Assembly (NCBI RefSeq): GCF_015832195.1
Contig: NC_052018.1
Location: forward strand, 35,120,115 to 35,184,114
DNA from: Motacilla alba alba
Lineage: Eukaryota > Chordata > Aves > Passeriformes > Motacillidae
Direction of reading: 5' to 3'
DNA: 64,000 bases
The notes under the pieces were generated by a model. That model did not search any database. It saw only the letters and a program-made list of their open reading frames with translations, and had not been told where the DNA came from. A program made the translations under genes and the position numbers. The first letter of the stretch is position 1; each line of letters starts with the position of its first letter. Shown here one piece after another: positions 9,301 to 22,199 of the stretch.

Positions 9301-11877
9301 ATGTGTAAGCGTGTACGTACAAATATGCACACACGCATAGAGAGGGCTTCCGCTGGCTGCGAGAGGCCAAACATTTAGAGCGATGAGCTCTTGGACATTC
9401 TTAGCTGTTCTTACCACACTCATGTACCCTGAGATCCATTACCTGCTCCATGGAAAGTTTCACTAATGGGGCTGAAGGGAATGCTGAGGTGTGGGGTGGA
9501 GGCTGAGAAATCCACTGGCGGGAGACCACAGCGGGAGCCTCAGTGCTAGGGTGTGGAGTGGACGGCTCAGCCTCCCACGGCAAGCACCCCGCTCCAGGGG
9601 ATGTGAGGGGGTCAGCCACATCCCTGCCCCTGCCTGGCCACAACTGCGTGGGTGACTGGTGTTCTCCCGGGGCTGCGGGTACTCCTGGCCTTTACTGCCC
9701 GAGATGGGCGCGAACTTCCCCCTGTGCCTTGGGGAGGGTGAGGGATTCACTGGCGACTGCAAGCTCTCCAGAACCACTGCTTCTTTGCCCAATGAAAAAC
9801 AGGGAGAGCATCTTTTGTCCATACAAATTGACCAGCAGTGAGAAAAGATAATGCTGAACGTGCTCCGTTCATCTGGAGAGTGATGGTGCTGTTTAGGGAG
9901 GGGGGTTGTGGACGGCAAATAAAAGAGGAGCTTTGGAAAGCACCGTGACTTTGGGCATTAATTTATAGCAAATTTTGTCTTGTATATAAACAGAAGATTA
10001 AGTATATTGTGGAAAACTTCAAAATGCATTTTAAATTTTATTATTTTTCTCTTCCTTTGGGCTGCAGACACTTGAATTCATGACAATCGAGAGGATTTTC
10101 TCTATGAATAAGAACATCAACAACCCCATTGTGTCCTGTCACAGTATTCTGGTATTTCTACATCCTCTCTGAGGTTCACTTTGAAACTTGGAGGAATGTG
10201 ATCTGGGAATTAGGTTTTGGACCATTTTGTTTCCATTTTGCAAATGCAAAGATGCTACAGTGAAACACACAGTGGTTTCTATTTCTTCCTCTCTGTAGGC
10301 ATGTTTAACTCTCATTGACACTGATGTGAGTTATGCACATGTCTAAAGAGGAGAAGGGAGTCTTAGATCTTTTTCTCATCGTTTACATGAGATCAAAAGA
10401 AATCAAATAGAGTTAATGAAGGGCCAGATGGTGCTTTATTTGTGCTCTGGAAGAGCACAGTAGAAGAGAATGGGAAGGAGTATCTGTAGTTTAACCTGGC
10501 ACAGAGGAGGAAAACTTACTATCTCATTTAACGGGCACTGAAGCAAGTATGCCGTATCTTCAGAAGTGGGAAAGGTTTGCTTGTTTTCTCTCAGTAGATT
10601 TTGGATGCAGGGCTAGGGTTGGTTTTGGAAGACATTGATTGAAGGGACTCCAGATTCTGAAATCATTCACATTTTGTCTTTTTTGGAAACACAAATTTCT
10701 TTGGACCGGGCAATTATTCAGGTTTTGCTTTTAAGCTGTAGGATATGGGTGCTTCTCTAGTCCATGGAAAATGTGTAATCTAAGCTGCTATGAGGAAGCA
10801 GGGCTGCAGAAGTAGAAGAGCCTTTGATTTGGATCCTCACTGTGAGCAAGAGTTTGGCAGCAGAGGCACAGGATGCAGTAAACTTTACCAACTGTGCACA
10901 GAGAGCAGCTCATATCCCAGAGGACACAGACAGGACTGGGGCCATCCTGTGCTGTGCCATCGTAGCCCTTGCACCTGGCTGGTGGATTTGTAGCTCAAGC
11001 TGCCCCCAGGATCTTGTGGGAGGAGATTGTAGTGCTGGGCATAGCCAAAGACAAATTACTTTTACCCTCACTGATGGTAGGATTATCTGAAAAGAGATGA
11101 AAAGCTTGTTTCCTCTGTAGACCTTACACTGATCCTGGCAGGCTCTTTCTGATATAGAATACACCAAAGGGCATTGATAAACGTGGGGGGAAACAGAAGA
11201 TTTACAGAGGATTACCTCTGCCTGTGACGATCTTGTAGGGATGAGTCTGTGGGGGCAGTAGAGGCCATCTTATTACTTGTTCTCTGTACATCCCATCATT
11301 GTTTTAATGCATGACACACCTATTCGAGGATAACTGAACACCAGACCACGGATTTCCCAATAGCCTGATGTCATGCGTTGGCCTTGCATGATAGTGTAAT
11401 GCCAGTTGACCAAAAAAAAAGGTCACTTTTGTGTTGTTCCCCAAGGCTTCTTTGGTTGACAAAGTAGCTCTCTGGATTTGGATGTCTTTGCAGCTGAACT
11501 GAAGGCCTGGAGGCTTTCCTGTTTTAAAAGCAATGGAAAGAGATGCAGCTAACATCTGTACATTTGTTTAAGGATGCCAGAAGTTTTTGCGTTTATACTT
11601 TCTTCTCAGAAAATTGTATCAAGAGTACTTTAATAGCAGTGCAGCCACATCTACTCTTTGCCCCCTGGTACAAACCTAACATTACAGCTGCAGCTGACAT
11701 TATTTCCACCTGCTTTAAATGTGTTCATGTGCCTCTAATCCTGTGTGCAGCTTCACATTTGTACCCATTTCCTGTATTTTATAGGCACATGTGGTATGTC
11801 GAGGTTTGGAAATGTAAGCCCTCATTTTGTGCTGCTAGTTTTCTAACATTCATTTTCCCTGGCTGTACTCCTTGCTT
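9301..11877. other. Non-coding intergenic sequence
   Basis: The first part, to about 9760, is moderately GC-rich, and then composition becomes average. All open frames are short and lack recognisable domains. No interspersed repeat was recognised. Confidence 0.6.
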
Positions 11878-11990
11878 AAAAAAAAAAATCAAAAAAATCC
11901 AATCCAAACCAAACCAAACCAAACCAACAAAACAAACAAAAATTCCCCAAAATACAACAAAACAAAAAACACCAAATGAAAACAAATTAT
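11878..11990. repeat. A-rich low-complexity tract with (AAACC)n
   Basis: On the plus strand, an A run is followed by about four AAACC pentamers (about 11904-11926) and then by AAAC/AAAAC-type sequence. The whole stretch is A/C-biased with little T. Confidence 0.85.
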
Positions 11991-14791
11991 TTTTTCCCTG
12001 CTGAAGTTTAAACAAAACCTTGAGAACTTCCTTGATAGTTTATATAACTAGCACTTTTATTGAGTGAGTGTGTAGTAATTTGGTGGGTTTACTAAGTAAC
12101 TTGACAGTTAATGGGATACATCTGCAACAGATTCCAAAATAACTGGCTGCTTAGAAATATGGAAAAGACTAGAATTTTCACTCCTTTCTGTCCTTGTAAG
12201 AAATTCCTATCTGCTCCAGCTCCACAGAAGTCAAGATTCCATTAAAGATCCATGTATGCCAAGAGCTGCTACCAACAATAATAAAACTAATTAGAACGGA
12301 CTCTTCCAAACTTTCTATTATATTAAAAATATTATGGATTTTAATCTAAAGTATTTAGGAAGTCAAATTAAAAACACACAAAGCCATGCATACACCTGGA
12401 GCTACCCGGTGGCTTTATGAGGCTTGAGAGCATAAAAAAATCCCTCAGCCATGAAAGAAAGAGCCCAGACTTCATTTTCCACAGACAAATCGGCTGCTTT
12501 GCGTCAGTGACCCGTACTTGTGTGCGTACATGCTCCTGTGCAAGGAAGTATAGCGGCATCAGTAATCCTTCAGCTGCTGCACCACGGCCCACAAGGGCTG
12601 GGAGCCCTTTGGTCTTAGGGAGTGTAGACTCCGTCAACTGGGGATGGAAGTCTCTAAGAGGCAAACCCTAACAAGCAATCCCATATCCCTGGGAAAATTT
12701 CTGCATTTCCTAAACTGACTACTTCATGACACAACAGCCAAGAGCTAGGCCGCCCTTTACAGTAAGGTTGATTTTTAGGGACAGCCTGCACTTCAGGGAA
12801 GCCCATGGTAGCGGGAATCCATAGGAATGAACAGGATGGGGGAGGAAATCCAGACATTCATGCTGGAGATACAAAGTTTGAGTGTATGCATCTAGTGTCC
12901 TGTGGTACCAGAGGGAAAGAAAAGAAAAATATGAAGGAAGTTGAGCAGAGCTCTCCTGTGCCTGGGCAATTTTCCCTGTGAGTAGCTTACTTGATCTAAT
13001 ATCTTCACTGCAGATTAGTTAACTTTATTTTGCAAATTTTAGGTGGCTTCAGATAGGTATTTCATGGTTACAAAGACAAAGAGTATTGGTAAACAGATGA
13101 AATGTCCCAATGCCCTTCATGACACTGATGTGTCTGACTCGCAATGCATGCATCACTTTTCACTTCTTGGGGTTAAAAAGTTGGTAAAAGAAAGAGCCAC
13201 CTCAGATTCCTTCTGCAATTTGTGAACAAATTCTCTATACTGCTTTGCCAAATGTTGTTTAAAGCCTCGACATGTGTCTGTTTGTTCATCAGAATTCAAC
13301 AGAAGAGTAGGAACATAGTGCTAATGTTTATGTTTCAGTTAAGGAATTCATTTATGTTGCCTCGCTTAAAAATATCCTTCTCACAGAAAATATGAGTCCA
13401 AAGTTGATTTATCAGGTTTAAATTTAAGAAAACTATATTGTCAGAACAACCACACATTCCTTTTTGCACCACTTTTGAAATCTGTTTCCTATTACCATCT
13501 CTGCATCAGACAAATACAACCAAGTTATTTACAGGCTGTGAAAGATACTAAATCTTTTCGGAGTAATATTACACTGGATCACAAATTCTCACTTTTAATA
13601 ATAATTGACAACAAACTAAAGTGAAGGATATTCACAATTAGTAACAACAGCACATAATGCTCTCCCAGTGCCTTGTATCTCCAAGACCCAATGCAGACGT
13701 AAGCTGCTGAAGTCTCATTAACATTTACTTTGGAAGGATGTTAAGTATTGTTATCTCCTGTTTACAGATGGTGAAAGAGGCTCAGTAGGATTGTGACTTG
13801 CCTAAAAAAACTTAGAACAGTTTAATTGCAGAAGCCAAACCAGAACTCTCAAGCTCTTGGCTCCTACTTGTGTGAGAGAGCGAAACACATTTTTAAGAGC
13901 ATCCTGTGACTTAGGAATCCCACTTCCAGCACACACCAGGGCTTGAGCGGCGCTGGGGCAGTGCAGCTCCTCAGGGGCACTTTGGGCTCCCAGCTCCCAT
14001 TAACTTGGAGTGATTTTGGAGCTCTTGAAAACTCCTTTCAGTCCGTGGAGGGAAATGCACAACACCTGTGATTCATAGAAGCGGCGCATGGCGAGGCAGA
14101 GAAAAGGCTGGGAGCGACAGCCAGCTCCACGTGCGGCTCAGCCGCGATTCAGAAGCTGGAGGGCCGAGTGCTGAGCCTGTGCTCCAGGGCTGAGGAGCCG
14201 GGGGAGCCGGCAACAGCGCTGCCAGCTCTTCTCACTGACATGATTTTCTCGGGAGCAGAGCCAGGAAAGATCTAAAGACAGAACTCCAGCCCTCTAATAA
14301 ATTTCAGCTTTGCCTTTGGGAGGAAGCCCTCCTTGCCTGGCCCCTTGTGCCTTGCCCCTGCACCTTCAGGAGAGGGAAGCAGCTCAGGTGGATGCACATC
14401 TCCTGGGCTTTCTTCCTGGCCAGCCCCTGCTGCCATGCTCTGAATTGGAAAACTGGGAGCAGGAGGATGGGCAGAGAGCAGCGGAAATCCCTACAGAAGC
14501 AGATGTACCAGCAGTGTATTTGTGTATGTGTGATGGGAATACAAAAGTGAGGAAGCACAGTGCAGCTAGGGAAGCAGCCCCTCGGGGCTGGAAATGCAAA
14601 GTGAGATAGAGCTGGGCAGCAGGGGCAGGCAGGGGGCACATCTGGGGCAGGTGGAAAGGGGCAGGAAGCAGCATCTCTTGTTATTAGATGGAGAAGTGCA
14701 CTGGTGCAAGGCATGCATGTTGTCAAATGAAGCAAAGGCCAGGAGAACCCATCAACATCTAATACCCAAAGCCCTGTGACAACTATTTGTG
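11991..14791. other. Non-coding intergenic sequence
   Basis: Mostly AT-rich unique DNA, with GC rising around 13930-14230. It includes a 10-bp palindrome ATGCATGCAT (13144-13153). No gene, RNA or transposon was recognised. Confidence 0.55.
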
Positions 14792-14848
14792 TTGGGATTG
14801 GGACTGGGATTGGGATTGGGATTGGGATTGGGATTGGGATTGGGATTG
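14792..14848 (+). repeat. (TTGGGA)n hexanucleotide array, G-quadruplex-prone
   Basis: About nine tandem TTGGGA units on the plus strand, with one variant (GGGACT) near the start. GGG triplets recur every six bases with three-base spacers, matching the G3N3 pattern of an intramolecular G-quadruplex. The unit differs from the telomeric TTAGGG, so this is not an interstitial telomere. Confidence 0.93.
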
Positions 14849-17579
14849 AAACTGTCTGTGCAGCTCTCACCCACCTACATGCAGCCTTGCACCAACATGC
14901 ACACATGCCTTTGGAGATGAGGAAGTGAAAGGAATTCGGGATCAAAGTCATCCCACATGCATGTAGGTATCTGGCAGTGTCTGTGTCTTGCTGTTATTCA
15001 ATTTGTTAACTTTTTCCTCTGGCAATACCAGTGTAAAACTGACTGGAAGGCTGGAATAAGAGTGGTTAGAGCTGAGGAGGAAAATTTCTTCTTCATCAGG
15101 AAAGAGACTGGATGTTGCATGAAGTTGATATTGATTCCCCGAAACACTGCTGAGAAGGGAAAGAAAACCTTGGATGAGGGAGAGGATGCTGAGGCACGTG
15201 CAGGGAGCTGGGCGAATGCCAGCTCTGGAGAAGGGAGAACATCCCTGCAGCCCCAGAGGAGGTGCAGCCCTCCTTCGACAGCCAGATACTGAGCCTTGAT
15301 TTTCATGGCAAGGTTTTAGACTTGCTTCCTTGGCTATGAGTTTTGGCCTCAGACAATGCTCAAAGGGATGCAGAAACCATTTACAGTATAGTCTCAAATT
15401 TGCATCTATGTTTGGAAATGCTCAACAGCTTCATCACATTAAAGCATTTTAGGAAGGTGTATAGCTAAGCAAATACTCACTGCTAAGAAGATCTTGAGGT
15501 AATTCTGAGTAAGGAAGAAAGGCATCCCTCATGTGGGAAAGACTACCAAGCCAGAGGATCAACTTTCTAGGCCAAACCCCATTAAATTCAGGCGAAAAAC
15601 AACTTTTAGATGGCCTTGTGCCTACCCTTAGAAATTTAATTGAATCTGGAATAAGCTTTATAGACCAAGGGACTCACAGCATGAGATAAATTGTTCACTG
15701 CAGTGATGGCAAATACAAGCAGTGAACTGGCCAGCTGGTTCTGTCAGGGGTATAAAGAAAATCTCGTCAGGATACATCAGGTAAAAATCTAGATGGTGGA
15801 ATGTCACTCCAGGGGCCGGGATGGGGAAAGGTTAAGGGTCTCTGAGAAAAAAGTTGCTTTTTAATGTCCTTTTTGCTTGAACATGTTAATGTCCCAGAGG
15901 CCTATTCTTTACATAATTCTGTTTGCACAAGATGAAGGGGGTACCAGAGCTTTGCCAGCTTCATGTAGCTCATTGCAAAATCCTTGAAAATACTGTTTGA
16001 AAATATTTATGCAGCAAAAAAAAGCTATTTCACACATTTTGAATCAGCAGCCAGGTTTTAAAATAAACCAATCTGTCCTCAGAAATTAAAAGAAGAAGAA
16101 ATAAAGATCAAAATTCACAGTTGGTGTAAATTGCCAGACTTTTCAGTGAAGTCAGTGCAGGGCTGCCAATTCAAACTAACAGAGAAACCAGTCCAAAAAC
16201 CATGAACGTGATTTAAAAAGTCTTCAAAACAGAGTTTCCAAAACATTACGTGGCCGCAGAGTACCTTGCAGAATGATAAAGCGTGGGGTCAGTCTCCAGG
16301 TACCCTAGGACAGAGAATAAATGGCAGCACTATGACTGACGAATGTTAAATCTGTTTAAAGAGTACCAATAAATAGCATGTGTCAATCAATAATTGCTTC
16401 TCCATTAAAAAAACTGGCACAATAACTAGAGTTTTCTCATGCTAAAATAGTAAAATATTTAACCAAATCCACGAAAGCTAATTGAATACTTTTTTTTTTT
16501 TTCATTCTTGATATAAATGAATGAGCAAATGAACTGTGGGCTCCCCTGTCTCTCTAGCAGATCGCTTGTCTGAACCATGGAAAACTTCTTTCAGACTGGA
16601 TCTGTTTGGTGACATCTCTTCTGTAACACTTTTTCAGGGCGCTGTACAATTTTTAAAGGTATGTCTGAGAGCCAGAAGTTGGGAGCATGTACGTCTTCTC
16701 TCCCTTTTGGATGTGAAAGATCTTGGAATCCTGGGAGGGAACATAAGCCAGTTGTTGGTTACCCTAAGCCATTAAAAGTCTCTCTTTCAGAGAAACTATG
16801 ACTGGAATATTCCTGTTGAAAAACACACTGATGTTGATGCACAGATCAGATATTCTCTTACTTCTTCTGTGAGGGGCACCATGACCTCTCTATCTTACCC
16901 TCTGCTTTATGTTACATCCTATAACTTTTCTTTCCAGAAGACTTCTTGAGGTTCTGAAAAGGAGGGTGAAAACCTGCCCTCTGCACAGAAGATTGGGTAT
17001 TTGAAGACAAGCATGGCTGGCGTGCACCTCATTCCAGGCCCCTGGGTGCTACTATAACATTAGCATTACTGTCCCACAATAATAACAAGAGTACATGTTT
17101 TATGAGAATTTCCAGAGGGCAGGAAAAGGCAGTCAGTCTTGGAAAGGGAACACAAAGCTTTTTGGCTGAAAGTTGCCCAGTGAACTTCAAGGCAGACTCC
17201 TCAGACCAGGGGCCAGGTCCCTCAGGTGACAGAACCTGGCATAGCCTTGCTGGGTTGATCAGGTCAATGCTGATGCAACAAGGATTAAACAAGAACTGAC
17301 TGTGCTGAATTTTCATTTTGTTTACTCCAGTGGTTGCCACCAGGCAGCCCAGAGAGGCTTTGCAGGCCTCTCTGAGGGCATGGGAAAATCAGTGTGTTTA
17401 GCTTTCCTGGGCTGAGCACTGGGCTCAGCTGGAAGTGTGGACCTTGAGGTTAGCTTACATCACCGGAGGTGGGTGCATAAGCCTACCCTCTGACTTCTGC
17501 CAGAGCTAAATTTAAATCCTTGATGGCTTAAATGAGTTCTGTGGCAACACAGTGAAGGATTTGAAAGGGAATGAGAGAG
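14849..17579. other. Non-coding intergenic sequence
   Basis: Average composition, no recognised repeat family. A small inverted repeat (CAGAGAGGC with its complement, about 17350-17374) and a T tract near 16490-16502 are the only structures noted. The open frames are short and without domains. Confidence 0.55.
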
Positions 17580-17650
17580 GAAAAAAAAAAGGAAAACACT
17601 CCCTAACGACAACAACAACAACAACAAAAAAAACCCAAAAAACCCCACAA
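17580..17650. repeat. A-rich tract with (CAA)n
   Basis: An A-rich run is followed by about six CAA/AAC units (about 17609-17627) and then A/C-rich sequence. Simple low-complexity DNA. Confidence 0.8.
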
Positions 17651-18190
17651 ACAGGGAGAAAGCGAACACAGCTATGACATGTCAAAAATGGAGAAAACAC
17701 GACTTTTTTGCAGTCAGCAGTTCAGAACATGGCCTGGGGGGGCACCAAAGGCTTTGTGCCCTTGCTCTCAGCTGGGGACTGTCCCCTTGCCTTTGGTGAG
17801 GAACATGTACCAGCCACAACTGCCTGGCTGAGGAGCAAATTCCTTTCTCAAGCCTCTGAACTCTTTTGGGAACCAAAAATTTTGCTCTTACCTGTATGTG
17901 AGGTGCCCAGAAGAGGCAGATCCCGATCACTAACAGAGCCCTCTAAGCATAGCAAGACAGTTAATAACGAAGACCTGTTTTCTAAGTCCAGGTCTAACAC
18001 GGCCATATTGTCCTGGTCGACAGCAAGTGCCATCCTATTTCTGCATGAGAGGGCTGAGCCACCTAAGTTTTACAGGAAAACATCCAGGGGGAAAGATTTA
18101 TGTATTTGCCATGAAAAAACACCGATTCTTGTATTAGATGAACATGGACAGCTTTATGTTATAGAAATAAATGCACCCTTATGGAAAAAG

Positions 18191-18208
18191 AATGCAAATA
18201 TTTGCATT
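18191..18208. promoter_or_regulatory. 18-bp perfect palindrome of two inverted octamer motifs
   Basis: The sequence AATGCAAATATTTGCATT equals its own reverse complement. It is two abutting ATGCAAAT octamers, the core site of POU-domain factors (established knowledge), in opposite orientation. It sits in AT-rich unique DNA near the 3' end of a 182-codon open frame (17708-18256) that shows no domain and is not called as a gene. Binding is inferred. Confidence 0.5.
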
Positions 18209-18486
18209 ATTTGTAATGTCCTTCAACTATCTGGCTACATGCGCACTGTATATTAAATGCATGCTTTGCAGTAATATGTTTGTTGCATACAGCTGGATAA
18301 AGTCATTAATAGAGATTTAATATCTGCACACTAAAAAACCCAGCCTTCTAATTTGCCTTTATCATTTTATCTTTAGCTATAACTAATAATTATAAGAAAC
18401 ATCTCTGTCCCAAATAGTCTCAAAGAAGTTTATTAAGCAAATCTTCACATTTAAAAAAGCTGTCCTGATAGCATCCTTGCTTCCCT

Positions 18487-18568
18487 GGGGGTGGGGTGGA
18501 GGGAGGGGAAGAGAAAAGAAAAGGGAAAAATAAAGAAAAAAACAAAAAAAAAGAGAAAGAGGAAAGGA
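18487..18568. repeat. Purine-rich low-complexity tract
   Basis: A G-rich start grades into A/G sequence on the plus strand, with an uninterrupted purine run of roughly 33 nt at about 18498-18530. The composition favours triplex formation in principle. No repeat family was identified. Confidence 0.8.
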
Positions 18569-18762
18569 CAACTCTTCTGCCAAAATGAACCAATTAGCTC
18601 ATGGATTAAATGTTTCTTCAGAAACACATAAGTATGGGAAGTAATGTTCTCCTTTTTCTTGGAGGAAGCAGTAGGACACGAGTTCTGTTTCTTGAATTGT
18701 AGATATTATATTGTTCTTTGGCAGCAGTCCTCTCAAAAGTGTTGCTGGTGTTGCAAAACTAT

Positions 18763-18904
18763 AACTACAGGTCCAACACTGGATGCACAAATGGTTTATA
18801 AACTACAGGTTGGGTCACTTGCAAAAGAGCCAGTTGGATTAATGAATAGCACAAGCTACAGTCCAGTGCTGGATTCACAAATAGTCTGGGAACTATGGGC
18901 CTGG
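18763..18904. repeat. Degenerate direct duplication, period about 90 bp
   Basis: The segments 18763-18813 and 18853-18904 align along their length. Shared blocks include CTACAG, GTCCA, CTGGAT, CACAAAT and a closing AACTA followed by GG-rich sequence. Divergence is substantial, so the duplication is old. A third copy is not evident. Confidence 0.6.
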
Positions 18905-21900
18905 TGGACAGGTCGATTCAGCATTTAACAATACCTAGAAACCATAATGTGCCATTTCTAATTTTCAACAAATTGTCATAGAATGTCATAGAAAATGAGA
19001 ATAAAGCTAGATAATTTCTCTATAATTTCCTTCCATTGACCCATTATTTTTCCTTTACTGCCATTTCTTACCTCCTAGGAACAAAAAACAGAAGAGACAC
19101 TATAAATGGGAAGCTAACTATGAAACACATTCCCAGGAATCTTGCCCTATATACTGAAAAACAAAGATGGAAGTTATGAAACTGGAAAAAATTGGAATAT
19201 TAATATTATGGTGGTATATTTAACACTTTCTTATTACTTTTGTTTTTTTAGACATACTTTAAATTATAAAATGCCTGGATAGTAAGCTTTCAATAGAAAG
19301 TTCATTTTCTGATTTGATTTAATTTCTCATTTTCTCACCATTGTTATTACCAGATAGATGCACTACTTATTCTTCAAATTTGTCTGTTACTATTATTGTT
19401 ATTTATAAGTCTGTGTTTTATTGTTGTGACTGAAATGTTCTACGACTCATTAAAATCATTGTGACATTGAAGACAATTTTATCGCATTACCTTTGGTTCA
19501 GGATTAAAATGCTATTAATTTGGAAGGGGATTTCTGTACAGTCATCCCACCCACCTCATGAAATCAGTATTTCTAAGCAGTTTCAGATTTTTTTTCTGAT
19601 AATTCTTTACAGTCACTGGCCTGAGCAACAAAAAGACTTTGATAATGCACTATGAGACAAATCTTGCAAAGCAAAAGGAATGAGTTTAACTGATTTTGGT
19701 GGAGATATTACAAACGTCATCATGATTGAATGAATCTTCTAACAGGAACCAGCTGATTTTATAGACAAAAGTCCCGATCCTCACTTTGATAAATCTCTTC
19801 TTATTTGAATGAAGATTGCAGTATTGGACCCACATGGAACTTGGTCAGAGGCCAATAATGTGCTGTGAATGAAAACATTAGTTTGTGATTAGAAATCTGA
19901 TTCTATTGTTGTGCAGATTTACTCAAGCTATTGTCCTGTGAGAGTGAAAAAGGGCAAGTGAGGTAAAAACCCTTTTCCCCCAATGAGAATTGCTTTTTAT
20001 CCATGGTCACAAGACCCCAGTGTGCTTGTTTACTGCAATGGCCTGTTGTACGTGAATGGCTGTATGCCTCATTTGCAACAAGATGGGAGCAATCTGAAAG
20101 TGCATATCCTACTCCTATAAACTCCCCAGGAAGGCTGGGAATCTGGCTCAGATGCTGCCATCAAAATGTGCTTGCACATGGCAGTGCATGATAGGTGCTC
20201 CAAAAGTATTCCCATGATCTCTGCAAGGAGGGGAATGCTCAGCTGGAAGATGGTAGGACTTCCACTGTTGCACCTCCAAAAGTCCTTCTCAGTCACAGGA
20301 TGACTTAGCAGAAGCTTGGGTCAGGCTTGGAGAAGACAAAATGTAATTAAATACTCTGAGAGTTACAGGTCAAGTATTAATTAATATAATACAATTAAAC
20401 ATTGTGCAAGACTGTCAGCCCAAAAGCATTCTCTGCTATATGAAGATCTTGGAGAAATAACTGAACTCTTGACATTTACGAGGAAATGCGAGTTTTTCAG
20501 CTATTTGTCTCCCATGGAAGCAAAACTAGGAACAGATTCAGCCCTGCATCTATTCCCAAAGCTTAGCTGTCCATGTTATATGAGCTCTTGCTCTGTGCTT
20601 TGCCAGCTTCCACTGACAAGGTGCGGCTGGATCCATCTCCACCGTTACTTTGCAGGTACTGCACTCATTGCTCACGCAGGATCACAAAACACACAGGACT
20701 CCGGTAGATGTGGAATTACCATCAGGTAGCTTTATTCATTATATTATCCAACAATGACCACAAACAGGCATTTTAGTAGTTTGTCAAATCCTATCAAGAT
20801 GGTGGGTTTATTGCCGAGTTCTGTCCAAGTTGCTAGATTTGGATTTAGAAAGCATGCTGTCCTCATTAACATGCACTTAATTAGTAGCAGTGGCAATCTG
20901 GAAAAGCTACTGATGCTTAATAAGTCTTTTGTGTCTGGCTTCTAGAAAGTTTTGCATTAGGAGAAACGTGATAGATCAGATTCAGACAGCAGTGCATTAC
21001 ACATATTTCTTACGAAACAGCTGCCATTGAAATGGAATCTTTATCGAGCAAGAACGTAGCTGTGCTCCAAAATCCATCACAGGATTAGCATTTACCAGTC
21101 TGTTTTCAGATGTGCACTGGAAAAAAATGTGTGTTTTGGTACATATGAGGTTCTTAAATGGAAGATAAGCTATGCTGTGTAGAGCAGCTAAGAAGGCTGC
21201 ATTTAGTAGCATCCAAAATAGAAGTCTGTTGGATCAAACTAATCTCTGGCCTATTCTCAGGCAACTGAGTAACCCCTTTTATTTTTGTCCTGTCACTTCT
21301 CCTTCCTCACTCCAAAATCTTCATTATGACAAAACTATTACGAGCAGTTCACTTCCCCTCTTAAAAGAAGCTGGATGCACCTGCACGAGGGCGCCTTCTG
21401 TGGGTATTAAATATGAATTCTGAGCTGTCCTCAAGGAAGGACAGGTGTAAAAATCCCCAAATGAAATACCCTGGGAAGCAGAAAGGAAAGTTTTATGTCC
21501 TTACCTCCCTACTACTTGGACTCATGAAGTTGAAAAGGATTCAGCCCTTAGGATTTTAAGCATTTATTTCTGCCACTTATGTACATCCTAAATTTTAGGA
21601 CATTCCTTTGACCATATTTACTTCCCAAAGAAGCTTCTGGAAGTGATATTATTCTTATAATGTGATTGTTTTGCAGAATGAATAAAGTTTTAATATGCAA
21701 CAAGACTTCAAAATTTTTTAATAAACAAAATTTTGATTCTTAGACCAGCAAGCTTAATGAATTATAGAGTTGCTGGCTTGTTAAACTATTATAATTTTCA
21801 AGCTTCCTATACTTCCTTTATGCTGCACATGTTTATATATGTTTTCATACAAGACAGCAATGACTTCTTGCTTTCTGTAGATCAACATAACATTATATTG

Positions 21901-22158
21901 CCTTCCCTGTGTGTGCTGCTCTCTCTTCCTCTTCAGTTTTGGCTCTGCCTAATACTGCAATACTTCTGATATCACTGTTTAAGCTGAAGAATAGCTGTAC
22001 TGCTAACAAAATTCTTATGGATAGAAAATAAAGGGGGAAGGTGGCAGTTGTCAAGAGCAATAAAAATATGCTATAGAGAGTCTTTGTACCAAAAGGTGAT
22101 CGACATTATCAAAGTCCCTGAGAACTCTGCTTTACTGTTTAATATATTTAACAAAAAT
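18905..22158. other. Non-coding intergenic sequence
   Basis: AT-rich unique DNA with scattered short open frames and no recognised exon, RNA or transposon. Confidence 0.55.
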
Positions 22159-22199
22159 TATATATATATATTTATATATATACACACATATAAATATTT
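22159..22199. repeat. (TA)n / (CA)n-rich dinucleotide tract
   Basis: Runs of TA interrupted by TTTA and a short CACACA stretch, forming an imperfect dinucleotide microsatellite. Confidence 0.85.

Noticed and set aside
8942..9378. Overlapping 90-137-codon frames on both strands in CpG island F
   Set aside because: Compositional shadows. None has a family resemblance.
14792..14848. Interstitial telomere repeat
   Set aside because: The unit is TTGGGA, not TTAGGG.
14304..14951. 215-codon minus-strand frame with an Ile-Pro repeat
   Set aside because: The (IP)n run is just the translation of the TTGGGA array, and the rest is unlike any known protein.
17708..18256. 182-codon plus-strand open frame in AT-average DNA
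   Set aside because: Long for its composition, but no domain, no amphipathic or repeat pattern, and no splice or promoter context. The 3' part looks like AT-rich regulatory DNA. It would be revived by conserved-frame evidence.
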